Part shown: positions 25,901 through 34,573 of the stretch, one piece after another | Numbering within the stretch: position 1 is the first letter of the stretch | Layout of the letters: every line of letters begins with the position of its first letter | Assembly: GCF_027484545.1 (NCBI RefSeq) | Contig: NZ_JAIXST010000028.1 | Coordinates: 1-61,287 of the forward strand | DNA from: Runella sp. | Lineage (GTDB): Bacteria; Bacteroidota; Bacteroidia; Cytophagales; Spirosomataceae | Direction: 5' to 3' | Length of the DNA: 61,287 nucleotides | Translations under genes and position numbers: made by a program | The notes under the pieces: model-generated | What the model saw: only the letters and a program-made list of their open reading frames with translations | Databases searched by the model: none | What the model was told of the DNA's origin: nothing

Positions 25901-27505
25901 GCTCCCGTGTTGGATGGCACCGTAGATGTCAAACGCGGTCGACTGACCTTCGATTACCTAAAAGCGGTCTTTTCGTTTGAAGATAAAGTGTATTTTGGAG
26001 AAAGCGATATTCGCGTCAAGAACCTGCGGTTGACTGACCCAGAAGGTAATTCGGCTACGCTTCGCGGAGGGGTGTACCATGACGGTTTCAATAAATTCTC
26101 GTTGGGATTTGATGCCGACATGCGCAATTTTAAAATTCTCAATACCACAATTCGGGACAACGAATCTTTTTACGGGAATGCCTACGCAACGGGAAAAATG
26201 GAAGTGTTTGGTCCCATCAACAACCTCAATATCAACGCAGATTTGACGAGTAATCGTGGTACAAAAATTTATATTCCTTTGGACGGTGCAGCTGAAGTAG
26301 CTTCCGAAGATTTTGTGCAGTTTGTTTCGCCAGAAGTAGATACCACAGAGCAGACAATGGCCAAAACGGATAAAATTATCCCTGCTCAGGAAAGCAATAT
26401 CAAGATGGATTTTCGTCTGAACATGACGCCGGATGCCTACTGCGAAATTCAGTTTGACCGCCAAACCGGAGACGCCATTAAGGCCTACGGGAAAGGATTA
26501 ATCAATCTTAAAATTGATACTCGCGATGTATTTGATATGACGGGTTCGTATGAAATTCAGAATGGAGATTATCTTTTTACTTTAAAGAACCTTATCAATA
26601 AGAAATTTCAAATTCAAAAAGGCAGCCGAATTTCCTGGACAGGGGATCCTTATGGGGCTATTCTTGATGTAAAAGCCAACTACGTTTCTAACGTGTCATT
26701 GGCTCCGTTGTTGCAAACGGCCTCTGTTACGACTACACAAACGAACAATGATGGAGTAACCACGCGGCGGTATCCAGTAGAAGTGACCATTTCGTTGAGT
26801 GACAAAATGCTGTTGCCGCAGATCTCGTACGGATTAAAATTTAAAGAATATCCTTCTGATCGCTCCTACGCCATTACGGCAGTGGAAGAACGTCTCAAAC
26901 GTGACGAGCAATACCTGTCTCAGCAAGTGAGCAGCATGTTGTTGTTTGGACAATTGCTTTCGGATCAAAACAATATTTTGGCACAATCGGTCACCGGACT
27001 CGGAAACAGCATTGGAGAAATGGTAACGAGTCAAATAAATAAATGGGGGTCTTCCTTGAATGAAAACTTAGAATTGGGCGTTTCCGGTCTGAATTTCAAT
27101 ATTAGTGACCCTTACAATAATGCCCTTAATAACCTACAACTTCGCTTTTCGTATCGGTTCTTAAACGACCGTTTTCGCATTACTCGCGACGGACGTTTGT
27201 CATACGGTCAGAACCAATACGATGCTACGAGCTTATTGTTGGATTGGACGTTGGAGTATTGGCTTACCGACGACGGCAGCCAACGACTTCGGATGTACAA
27301 TCGCAACATTCAGAACCAATTCAATTCTACTACTACCGGCACGCCCAATGCCGTTTCCTACGGAGCCAGTTATTTGTTTACGCGCAGTTTCAATTCATTC
27401 AGAGCCTTGGGCCCAAAAGAAACCCGTTCTGAACCTGTTCCCAAAACCAAAACTGATTCAGGACGGTTGACCACGTATCGCAATCAGAGCGAGATAAAGA
27501 ACTGA
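22904..27505 (+). CDS. tamB: Translocation/assembly module TamB family protein
   Basis: A 1533-residue protein with one N-terminal membrane anchor (residues ~5-28) followed by a long, repetitive beta-strand region and a C-terminal DUF490/TamB domain (residues ~1090-1480). Recognisable C-terminal parts are IDTRDVFDMTGSYEIQNGDY, then FTLKNLINKKFQIQKGSRIS, WTGDPYGAILDVKANY. AsmA/TamB-like proteins bridge the inner and outer membrane and help deliver lipids or barrel proteins. The length suits the Bacteroidota type. An unusual C-terminal tail (residues ~1490-1533) is Ser/Arg/Lys-rich and looks disordered. Confidence 0.9.
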   Translation: MKRILWYIVNTLFILFVVVILLAEMISLGVQFPLIQTALVEYITKEASIELQHPTTIGRVNIKWFNAISLEDVKILDRQGRPMIEVKRLDVNHDFWSLIWSKDKKTFGTYLDEATLYRPSVWLVKNPKTGDLNLDDFIARIEELTANPDAPGVKDQNVPFYIRKVHLIDGSFRWDDPREKRMTGKVFDYNHFTLKDINGEGKNFMVLGDSIALNIRKLRTFDKQTNLAVKELDTRFLYCRTKIELADLYTRIGNSVIGNYISFNYDSPAAFGDFNQNVLMRAHIDSSRVRSEDLGWFADYLFTLDETWRVHGDFVGIVNNFKLTKTDLQFGKNSRLRGDLAFKGVTEFETSVMNFAFNNTRVDAADLYQYYPEKKFNDLVQKFGVVDFSGKYNGTIDRFKLNGDFQTALGQVNVKELEMNLALPVPTYVADIKTQNFELGKLLDNDDFSQIDLNGKIRGKGFSVKNASLDLDSQLPRFSYNGYDYKNVHLRGNLQNKFFEGLVSVRDSNLLANVDGTFDFSGDKYSYHAIGKIDRANLRALNFTKDSLLIHTELDVNLEGNSMDEMVGRAKFLNSYATLKKRNLVVGTLLVDSRLSEGLRRLLISSEFFNFQAEGRFEPTKAAVDLAQLFDEYQMYFFGDENARTAYYENKQLKKALGSRYSVDYRLGFKKMDRFLAFLYPAGYVSSGSKAEGVFNVDNTSIFSLTGQFDTLKIGNNSFYNSELDLNTSKFTNSPEVLASAIINSEQQKLVGIAPTEKMAIEAAWEKDHIDFRSNLRQRNTSNRATLNGELRFAGDYLYLQFKKSKLRLLNDDWNLDANNLITIMGPNVTLSNVILKPKDKDQLISLNGDISTDSLRVLAFETHNFELATLNPVLNVNLAGTANGSVTMRDLYRTLILDSRVNVQKLTYNNFLMGNLIGTGEWDPIDAHLHVDIHLDKNEKREVSVNGTYTPDLVNNELDLTATFNETDLNLLEPFARGLVSNLSGRAVGTVSIKGPPIAPVLDGTVDVKRGRLTFDYLKAVFSFEDKVYFGESDIRVKNLRLTDPEGNSATLRGGVYHDGFNKFSLGFDADMRNFKILNTTIRDNESFYGNAYATGKMEVFGPINNLNINADLTSNRGTKIYIPLDGAAEVASEDFVQFVSPEVDTTEQTMAKTDKIIPAQESNIKMDFRLNMTPDAYCEIQFDRQTGDAIKAYGKGLINLKIDTRDVFDMTGSYEIQNGDYLFTLKNLINKKFQIQKGSRISWTGDPYGAILDVKANYVSNVSLAPLLQTASVTTTQTNNDGVTTRRYPVEVTISLSDKMLLPQISYGLKFKEYPSDRSYAITAVEERLKRDEQYLSQQVSSMLLFGQLLSDQNNILAQSVTGLGNSIGEMVTSQINKWGSSLNENLELGVSGLNFNISDPYNNALNNLQLRFSYRFLNDRFRITRDGRLSYGQNQYDATSLLLDWTLEYWLTDDGSQRLRMYNRNIQNQFNSTTTGTPNAVSYGASYLFTRSFNSFRALGPKETRSEPVPKTKTDSGRLTTYRNQSEIKN

Positions 27506-27673
27506 TTTATAGGAATCTGTTTTCCTATGTCTATTTACTCAACAGTGCCTCAGTTTTATTCGGTAAATATTCCAAACGCTTTTTGATTTTAACCGCAATG
27601 AAAAAATAACTTATGAGGTGCAGCGTTTCTAAATCAGCACATTGTAATTTTGCCGTCAGCTATCTAACTTTTC

Positions 27674-30298
27674 ATGACTTCACTCTTTTTTTGGCAACAA
27701 TGGAACCGTAGCCAACGGTTTTTGTACCTTACTTCTTTAGGATTATTAAAGTTAGGATTGATTACACTTCTATTTTTTCATTTTCGAGGTCTCGAAAATA
27801 CCGTGCAGTGGCAGGTATTGAGTGAGTTGGACGAAGTACCTGTGCAGTTGGATAGTTTACAGTTGGCCACGGGCGGTTTACAGTCTACAGTTGACAGTTC
27901 ACAGTCTATAGTAAACAGTTCACAGTCCTCAATAGGCCGTGTTCAGCCCGACAGCAATGGACAATCAACAATTGACAATCGAAAATCGAAAATCGAAAAT
28001 CAATCAACCATTCCCCTCTTAGGGAAAGCATACCTACTCAAGGAACAGTTTGTGCCCGTACAAATAGACGTGCCATCGTGGCTGGCTTGGGGGTATTTGG
28101 GATTTGTGTTGGCAGGGTTGGTGCTTTTATTAAGTGCTGTTTCGGCTTTGCCTCGATGGTGGTACCTGGGTGCTATGGGCGCTTTTATTGGGTTTTTGGC
28201 CGGTTCGCATTTGGAGATATTGGAGCTTTTTGGTTCGGATAAAGCCTTTGGTTTTGGCATTACTATCCTTGTATTGGGAGGAGTGAGCTACTATTTGCAC
28301 GCTTTTCGAGAAGATGTTTCGATGGAAAAGCGCCTCTTTATATTTGCAGGTTTGGTTGGGATTCTCGCCATCAGCTTGCCTTTTTTTACTAAAATTCCCC
28401 TTGTGGCGCTCACGGTTACGTCTTACAGTTTGCTGCCGGTAATCGTTTTGGCGGTTGTGTTTGTGGGTTGGCTTTCGGTGGAGATTATTGCGGGGTTTGT
28501 GTATGTGGTCACGAATCCGCGAACGGGATTTGGTAAGAACAGTTTGGTTAACTTTCTGTTTTTGGCAGGACTTTATCTTTTCAGTATCCTGCTTCTTTAT
28601 ATGAAAATCACCCGGCAAACCGAGAATAATTTTTGGTTTGTAAGCCCCTTTGTGCTGTATGCAGTCAGTGCTGTTTTGGGCGTGTGGTGTTTTGCCAAAC
28701 GCACCGAAAGTTATCTACCTTTTCGCGAAATTGGGGCTTGGCTGTATGTTGGGTTTGGGTTAATAACCACAGCGGCGATGGCTTTTGTACTGTTTACCCA
28801 AAACAATTCGCTCATTGAGGTATTCGAAGACGCCGTTGTGTATAGCCAATTGGCCATCGGAACGATTTTTACGGGCTACATTGCCCTTAATTTTTGGCCG
28901 ATTTTTAAACAGGGAAAAGCGGTCTATAAGATAATATATAAACCCATGCGTATTTTGCAGTCGCAAGCATGGCTCATTGGTGGAATGGGTGTGGTGGCAT
29001 TGTTGGCCCTTAACCGCTTTTTTACCATTGACCAAGCCCGTGCGGGACATTACAATGCACTTGGAGACCTTCATGCCGCTACCAAAGAATACATTGTCGC
29101 GGAGCAATATTACCAAATAGCCATTGATTTAGATTACCAAAACCACAAATCAGGTTTTGCGTTGGCATCACTTGCACTGACTCAAGGCGACCGCATGGCA
29201 GCCGGCGCTTATTTTCAGCAAGCGTTACACAAAGACCCGAGTCCGCAGGCGTATGCAGGACTGAGTCAGGCGTTGTTGAATGAAAATCTATTTTTTGACG
29301 CGATTTTTAACTTGCGGAAAGGTATTCAGGCGTTTCCGAATAATGGGGAATTGCAAAACAATTTAGGGTATCTCTACACCTGGACCACCATTGCCGATTC
29401 AGCTTACTATTATTTTGAAGCCGCCCGCCAAAGTATTCAAAACCCCGAAGTACCCGAAACTAACTTGCTGGCGTTTTGGGGGAAAGCATTGACTTTTTCT
29501 GACGCGAAAAATCCAACTTCTTCTCTTGGTCTTACCAAAGCGGATTTTAAAGAGACCTATTTGCTGAAAACCCAATCAACTACGCTCTCGCACGAAGCCA
29601 ATCGTTTGGCCGTTGCGCAATTGATAGGTGAAAAAACGGACGCGAATCAGGTGAATCCGGGATTGTCAAAAGATTCAGCCCTGAGTGTCAATAACTTTGC
29701 GTATTTGTACAACTACGGGCAATATACCCGCGATAGCAGTATGGCTCCGTTATTTCATAAATTGGTCAATACCGGTACAAATGGAAATTTTTACCACGAA
29801 CTTCAATTGGCCGAAGCGTATAGCGAATACGGGCGTGATAAAATAGCTGCCTTAGATATTTTGGCTTCGCAAACTGTGGCTGACACCTCCCAAAAAGTGG
29901 CATTGGCGCGGCAAACGTTGCAGTATTGGTTGCTGAAAGAAAATTCGACCAAATCAGCAATCGGACCATTGAAAATAGAAACTGATTTTGTAAATGCACT
30001 TGGCCAACATCCGCTGGATATATCGCTTTTACAACAAACTGTAAATTTCTTTAGCAGGCAAAAAAAGCCCAAAGTAGCCTACCAATCTCTGCTCAACGCG
30101 CTTCGTTTTCGTCGCGATTCACCCGAATTGCAGAAACTCTATATTCTTCAATGCCTGCATCTGCGCCTTACCGAATTCGCTGAAGACGGCTTGCGCGACT
30201 TGTTTTCCATTACTGCCGATGCCGATTATCAAGCATTTTTGAAAACCTATCAAGCCCAACGCGCACTCATCGAAAAAGAGCGTAAAAATTTTCGCTGA
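27674..30298 (+). CDS. Membrane protein with C-terminal TPR repeats
   Basis: An 874-residue protein with about ten hydrophobic segments in residues 15-450 (one near residue 20, the rest after ~135), then TPR-like repeats after ~residue 460: AGHYNALGDLHAATKEYIVA, EQYYQIAIDLDYQNHKSGFA, AAGAYFQQALHKDPSPQAYAG, and GELQNNLGYLYTWTTIADSA. The family is a Cytophagales-type hypothetical. Between the first membrane segment and the rest is a Ser/Gln/Asn-rich stretch (residues ~66-115) translated from low-complexity repeat DNA. A TAATTTTG -7-like motif lies at 27645-27652. Function is unknown; a cell-envelope scaffold is possible. Confidence 0.65.
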   Translation: MTSLFFWQQWNRSQRFLYLTSLGLLKLGLITLLFFHFRGLENTVQWQVLSELDEVPVQLDSLQLATGGLQSTVDSSQSIVNSSQSSIGRVQPDSNGQSTIDNRKSKIENQSTIPLLGKAYLLKEQFVPVQIDVPSWLAWGYLGFVLAGLVLLLSAVSALPRWWYLGAMGAFIGFLAGSHLEILELFGSDKAFGFGITILVLGGVSYYLHAFREDVSMEKRLFIFAGLVGILAISLPFFTKIPLVALTVTSYSLLPVIVLAVVFVGWLSVEIIAGFVYVVTNPRTGFGKNSLVNFLFLAGLYLFSILLLYMKITRQTENNFWFVSPFVLYAVSAVLGVWCFAKRTESYLPFREIGAWLYVGFGLITTAAMAFVLFTQNNSLIEVFEDAVVYSQLAIGTIFTGYIALNFWPIFKQGKAVYKIIYKPMRILQSQAWLIGGMGVVALLALNRFFTIDQARAGHYNALGDLHAATKEYIVAEQYYQIAIDLDYQNHKSGFALASLALTQGDRMAAGAYFQQALHKDPSPQAYAGLSQALLNENLFFDAIFNLRKGIQAFPNNGELQNNLGYLYTWTTIADSAYYYFEAARQSIQNPEVPETNLLAFWGKALTFSDAKNPTSSLGLTKADFKETYLLKTQSTTLSHEANRLAVAQLIGEKTDANQVNPGLSKDSALSVNNFAYLYNYGQYTRDSSMAPLFHKLVNTGTNGNFYHELQLAEAYSEYGRDKIAALDILASQTVADTSQKVALARQTLQYWLLKENSTKSAIGPLKIETDFVNALGQHPLDISLLQQTVNFFSRQKKPKVAYQSLLNALRFRRDSPELQKLYILQCLHLRLTEFAEDGLRDLFSITADADYQAFLKTYQAQRALIEKERKNFR
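27868..28010 (+). repeat. Low-complexity repeat text inside the TPR membrane protein gene
   Basis: The coding DNA changes here to tandem-like ACAGT..CAGT units and then GAAAATC triplicates (GAAAATCGAAAATCGAAAAT). The same kind of text occurs between genes elsewhere in the window, for example near 8990 and 44460. It is in frame and adds about 45 polar residues. Confidence 0.6.
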
Positions 30299-30369
30299 AA
30301 AGCGTACTTTTACCTATTGGTTTTTTGCCCTACAAACCAATTTATAACCTTATAAACTCACCACTTTTT

Positions 30370-31458
30370 ATGTGGAAAATACTGGCCACTGGCTTAGGAA
30401 TTTTAGCTGTTTTATTCAGTTGCGTTTTTGCCTATTTTTATTTTACATATTTACGTTACGAAGATGATTTTGTAGCAGAGTACTTGCTCAAGAACCCTAA
30501 AAAATGCGCCATTTATTGGGTTCGCAATGATTCCGTTTTAGTGAGCCATCGTGCCGATACGCTGATGCCGTTGGCAAGTACCGTAAAGACCATTATTGCT
30601 ATAGAGTTTTCGCAACAGGCTGCCACCGGAAAAATTAAATTAGACGAGAAAATCCCTCTTGGGGAGTTATCGCGTTTTTACATACAGGATACCGACGGCG
30701 GAGCACATCCGGCGTGGTTGGAAGGTTTGAAAAAAGGGAAGTTAATTCAGAACAATGCAGTGCCGTTGCTGGAAGTAGCCAAAGGCATGATTCAATACAG
30801 CAGCAATGCGAACACTGAGTATTTGATGTGGAAATTGGGCCTGAATACTATCAATGCCAACCTCCCGAAACTAGGATTGACAAAACATCAGGCATTGTAT
30901 CCGTTTGTATCGGCATTGTATGTATGCTCTGACGAACATTCCGCCATGGGGATGAAAAAAATGCCGATGTCGCTTTATCTCCAACGGGCCAATACGTATT
31001 TTGAGCTGTTGAAAATAGATACGACGGCAAAGGTGAAATTTAATCTGGCCAATATTCCTTTGCCTGTGCAGCGGGTGTGGTCGGATCGGTTACCTGCCTC
31101 TACTACTCGTGAATATGCGGGTTTGATGCAGAAAATCAACAGCCGTACGTATTTTGATGCTCCAACCCAAGCCGTCTTGGACCAATTAATGGAATGGCCC
31201 ATGCGTATGAATCTTAAAAATAAGCAGGGATTTGCCCACTTTGGGGCGAAGGGAGGTTCCACGGCATTTGTATTGAATTATGCGCTTTACGTCACTGATA
31301 AAAAAGGAAACCGGACTGAATTCGTCGTTTTTACGAATAATTTAGGAGTTTTTGATCAAACTCTTTTACAGGCTGAATTCCAGGTCTTTGTAAAGAAAAT
31401 TGTAGAAAATAATGCTGAAACCCGCGCTATTCAACTCATTTTAAAGCAAATAAAGTAA
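30370..31458 (+). CDS. Serine hydrolase with class A beta-lactamase fold
   Basis: A 362-residue membrane-anchored protein: the ATG at 30370 (MWKILATGLGILAVLFSCVF) gives one N-terminal membrane segment; an in-frame TTG at 30325 is less likely. The active site is recognisable: SxxK as STVK in LMPLASTVKTIIAIEF, the second motif as SSN in MIQYSSNANTEYLMWKLG, and a KTG-like triad AKGGST near the C-terminus. The match is to beta-lactamase-like serine hydrolases (Beta-lactamase2). A true beta-lactamase would normally have E166 in an omega loop, which I cannot place with certainty. It probably acts as a D-alanyl carboxypeptidase/esterase-type enzyme in the periplasm. Two bases separate it from the next gene. 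Confidence 0.7.
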   Translation: MWKILATGLGILAVLFSCVFAYFYFTYLRYEDDFVAEYLLKNPKKCAIYWVRNDSVLVSHRADTLMPLASTVKTIIAIEFSQQAATGKIKLDEKIPLGELSRFYIQDTDGGAHPAWLEGLKKGKLIQNNAVPLLEVAKGMIQYSSNANTEYLMWKLGLNTINANLPKLGLTKHQALYPFVSALYVCSDEHSAMGMKKMPMSLYLQRANTYFELLKIDTTAKVKFNLANIPLPVQRVWSDRLPASTTREYAGLMQKINSRTYFDAPTQAVLDQLMEWPMRMNLKNKQGFAHFGAKGGSTAFVLNYALYVTDKKGNRTEFVVFTNNLGVFDQTLLQAEFQVFVKKIVENNAETRAIQLILKQIK

Positions 31459-31459
31459 A

Positions 31460-31969
31460 ATGGACAAATTACCAAGCAAACTCAAATGGGTCAATGAAGC
31501 TTTTAGTTTTACAACTCAGGTTATTGATAACAACAAGGTAATAGGGGAACTTAAACGCGAGGCGTTTAGCTCAGACGTAACGGCTTGGCTCTATGATCTG
31601 AGACTTCGTTTTGATGTACACGGTTTTTTGCACCGAAAAGTGAATATTTATGACCGTAACGACGATGTCATCGCTACGCTGGAGGTACACATGGGGAGAA
31701 AAGCGACGCTGCATTTGCACGGAGAAACGTACTTATTCAGCAAAAAAAGCTTTTTGTCGCGTGAGTGGTTGATTATTCATGATCTTCCCAATACCGATCA
31801 AGACCCTGAGATGGTGAATTATACAACGACTCGAAGATTTTTTAAGGACGAAGGAGAAATAAATGTATTGGAAGATTCCGAAGATGAAAAGATATTGATG
31901 TTGACGGGTTTATTTCTAAGACGTTATTTCATTCGTCGCAGGCAGAAGGCCGCGGCAATAGCGGGTTAA
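31460..31969 (+). CDS. Conserved hypothetical protein (possible LURP/Tubby-like fold)
   Basis: A 169-residue soluble protein starting two bases after the serine hydrolase gene, so cotranscribed. It has alternating strands (QVIDNNKVIGELKREAFSSD, AWLYDLRLRFDVHGFLHRKV, NIYDRNDDVIATLEVHMG) and a basic C-terminus (LFLRRYFIRRRQKAAAIAG). The layout of short strands ending in a basic helix recalls LURP-one/Tubby-like proteins that bind membranes, but this is a weak inference. I do not recognise a defined family. Confidence 0.5.
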   Translation: MDKLPSKLKWVNEAFSFTTQVIDNNKVIGELKREAFSSDVTAWLYDLRLRFDVHGFLHRKVNIYDRNDDVIATLEVHMGRKATLHLHGETYLFSKKSFLSREWLIIHDLPNTDQDPEMVNYTTTRRFFKDEGEINVLEDSEDEKILMLTGLFLRRYFIRRRQKAAAIAG

Positions 31970-32026
31970 CAAAATAATTATTCAAAAATAGTATATAATT
32001 GAACGACAACTACTAATTAAGCAGTC

Positions 32027-32749
32027 ATGAAAATCATCGAAACCTCCCACATTGCCAAACGCTACGTCATGGGCAGTGAAGTCATTGAAGCACTCAAAGA
32101 CGTAACTATTTCGGTAAACAAAGGCGAATACGTCGCTTTCATGGGGCCGTCTGGTTCGGGCAAATCTACCTTGATGAACATCATTGGCTGCTTGGATACC
32201 CCAACGTCGGGAAAATACGTATTGAACAACAAGGATGTGAGTGATATGAGCGAGAACGAACTCGCTGAAGTGCGTAACAAGGAGATTGGGTTTGTATTCC
32301 AAACGTTTAACCTGCTTCCGCGCATGACCTCACTCGAAAATGTAGCACTTCCGCTCATTTATGCAGGCTTCACCAAGGCGCAACGTACTGAACAAGCAAT
32401 GCTTGCGCTCAAAAACGTAGGGCTTGAAAACCGTGCCGGACACCGTCCTAACGAGTTGTCAGGAGGGCAACGCCAACGGGTGGCCGTTGCCAGAGCGCTG
32501 GTGAACAGCCCAAGTATTCTTTTGGCCGATGAGCCAACGGGGAATTTGGACAGCCGTACATCCTACGAAATCATGGATTTGTTTGACCAACTTCACTCCA
32601 AAGGCAATACCATCGTAGTAGTAACTCACGAAGATGACATCGCCAAATACGCTCACCGCATTGTACGCTTACGCGATGGCTTGGTAGAAACCGATATTAT
32701 CAACGCGAATCCAACGAAAGTAAAACTGGCAGAACTGAAAGCGGAATAG
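32027..32749 (+). CDS. LolD/MacB-type ABC transporter ATP-binding protein
   Basis: A 240-residue ATPase with Walker [11 protein letters not shown]-loop [12 protein letters not shown], signature [15 protein letters not shown], Walker B ILLADEP and the H-loop VVVTHE. The GCLDTPTSG and [11 protein letters not shown] blocks are those of the LolD/MacB/FtsE group, which exports lipoproteins or drives mechanotransmission. No permease is adjacent: downstream is an RM system 27 bases away, so its partner is elsewhere or was displaced. Confidence 0.9.
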   Translation: MKIIETSHIAKRYVMGSEVIEALKDVTISVNKGEYVAFMGPSGSGKSTLMNIIGCLDTPTSGKYVLNNKDVSDMSENELAEVRNKEIGFVFQTFNLLPRMTSLENVALPLIYAGFTKAQRTEQAMLALKNVGLENRAGHRPNELSGGQRQRVAVARALVNSPSILLADEPTGNLDSRTSYEIMDLFDQLHSKGNTIVVVTHEDDIAKYAHRIVRLRDGLVETDIINANPTKVKLAELKAE

Positions 32750-32776
32750 TAGCTTTGTCGCTAAAATTAAGCGAGC

Positions 32777-33645
32777 ATGACAAAAGACGAACTATTAGTA
32801 GCCCTTCAAAAAGAAGTTGAAGGTTATAACAAAATAATAACAACAGAAAAGGGCGATTGGATAGTAAAAGGCTTTATTGACATCTATAAAAACGTCTACA
32901 CTATTTCTATTGATACAAAAGTCGTTTCGAAAGTCATGGAGCTTTTGCTTATCCCTGCCTTTGAACGCTTTGCCCTGAATAACGACTTAAAACTTGAACT
33001 TCCGCCACAACAAAACTTCTATCCTGACCTGACATTTACTTGTAATAAATCAGGAGAACGATTTGCAGTTGACATCAAAAGCACTTTTAAGGATACAGCA
33101 AACAAAATCAAAAGCATGACATTGGGTGCTTTCACAGGTTACTTTCGCAACCGTGAAAGTTCAAAAAATACGCTTTATCCGTACGGCTCCTATTCTTCAC
33201 ATTTAGTTTTAGGCGTCATCTACTCACAGATTGATGAGAACCCGAATGAAAAAACGATTTATACCATTGACGAACTGGATAAAATTGAATCGGTTATCAA
33301 AGATTTTCAGTTCTTTGTTCAACCCAAATACAAAATTGCATCTGCAAGCCCTGGAAGTGGTAATACAAAAAATATAGGTTCTAAAATAGTATTGACCAAT
33401 TGACCAAAGGTAATGGCGTTTTTTCAACCTTGGGCGAAGAAGTTTATGATGATTATTGGATGTACTATTTGACAAATGACATGGCAAAAGCCTTGGAAAT
33501 TCCACGCCCTTATACTAACTTGAAGTCATATCTTGATTATAAACAAAAAGGAATCGCCGTTCTTGAGCAACACAAGGAAGAAATTGAGAAGCTAAGTGCC
33601 GAAGATGATTTGCAAGCTCACAACGGTGAAGAAAACGATGAATAA
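32777..33645 (+). pseudogene. EcoRV-family restriction endonuclease, frameshifted
   Basis: The first frame (32777-33403) matches EcoRV along its length: PPQQNFYPDLTF with the catalytic Asp84, then FAVDIKSTF giving the D99-x-K101 part of the PD-(D/E)xK site, and a recognition loop GSGNTKN (193-199) that equals the base-contacting loop of EcoRV, implying GATATC specificity. It stops prematurely after KIVLTN. A second frame (33400-33645) carries on with KGNGVFSTLGEEVYDDYWMY, equivalent to the EcoRV C-terminus (EGKGIF...EFLDYW). The two are separated by an 8-bp tandem duplication; without it the frame reads IVLTKGNGVF. The stable product would lack the C-terminal part. Confidence 0.85.
33392..33407 (+). 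repeat. 8-bp tandem duplication that splits the EcoRV-like gene
   Basis: TTGACCAA occurs twice in tandem at 33392-33399 and 33400-33407. One copy restores a continuous frame between the two halves of the nuclease gene. Two copies shift it by two. Confidence 0.85.
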
Positions 33646-34564
33646 GAGAATAATAATTCCGCCAATAAAAAGTCAGGGCATTAAAACTAAACTTGTGCCT
33701 TGGATTATGGAACTTGTACCTGCAATAAGCGGCAAATGGATTGAACCGTTTTTAGGGACCGGCGTTGTTGCTTTCAATGCTAATTTCAAAGAAGCAATAT
33801 TAAATGATACCAATCCGAATATTATCAGCTTCTACAAGGGCATTCAATCAAAGGAGATTACGGCACCTCTAATGAAGCAATATCTTGAACAGGAAGGTGA
33901 GTTACTGAGTGTTGCTGCAGACAACGGCTACGAACATTGTCGCAACGTCCGCTCCCGTTTTAATGACGGAAACTATTCGCCTTATGATTTTATTTTTCTT
34001 TCCCGTGCAGGTTTTAACGGCATGATGCGATTTAATAATAAAGGACATTGGAACATTCCTTTTTGCAAGAAACCTGACCGTTTTGCACAAGCATACATAA
34101 CAAAAATCACTAATCAGGTTTCTATGGTCTCAAACAGTATCAAGCCAGAACCTGCATGGACTTTTCATAATACTTCATTTGCTGATATTATTCCCCTTGC
34201 TACAGAAAACGATTTTATTTATTGCGATCCCCCCTATTATGGAAGGTACGTTGACTATTATAACGGTTGGACAGAGCAAGATGAAGAGTTATTGTTTACG
34301 TTATTGAGCAAAACAAAAGCAAAGTTTATTCTTTCCACATGGCATCATAATGATTGGCGTGAAAATGAGATGATTAAAAAGTTTTGGAACAAGTTTAATA
34401 TCGTAACAAAAGACCATTTTTATCATTCGGGAGGTAGTATTGAAAATCGTAAAACAGTGGTAGAAGCACTTGTTTGTAACTTTGACCTTGCTCATATTCA
34501 AGAACATAATCACGGGTTAAAAGAAAAAAATAAAGTGGAACAATTGACCTTTGAATGGGTGTAA
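33638..34564 (+). CDS. Dam-family adenine DNA methyltransferase (EcoRV partner)
   Basis: A 308-residue N6-adenine methyltransferase of the D12/Dam (alpha) class. The AdoMet motif is PFLGTG (37-42) and the catalytic motif DPPYYG (197-202). The length and spacing equal M.EcoRV/Dam. The ATG at 33638 overlaps the end of the nuclease's second frame by eight bases. The frame could be extended upstream to 33596, but MNKRIIIPPIKSQG is the natural start. With the EcoRV-like nuclease next door it should methylate the first adenine in GATATC. The gene is intact while the nuclease is frameshifted. Confidence 0.88.
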   Translation: MNKRIIIPPIKSQGIKTKLVPWIMELVPAISGKWIEPFLGTGVVAFNANFKEAILNDTNPNIISFYKGIQSKEITAPLMKQYLEQEGELLSVAADNGYEHCRNVRSRFNDGNYSPYDFIFLSRAGFNGMMRFNNKGHWNIPFCKKPDRFAQAYITKITNQVSMVSNSIKPEPAWTFHNTSFADIIPLATENDFIYCDPPYYGRYVDYYNGWTEQDEELLFTLLSKTKAKFILSTWHHNDWRENEMIKKFWNKFNIVTKDHFYHSGGSIENRKTVVEALVCNFDLAHIQEHNHGLKEKNKVEQLTFEWV

Positions 34565-34573
34565 CACTAACCC

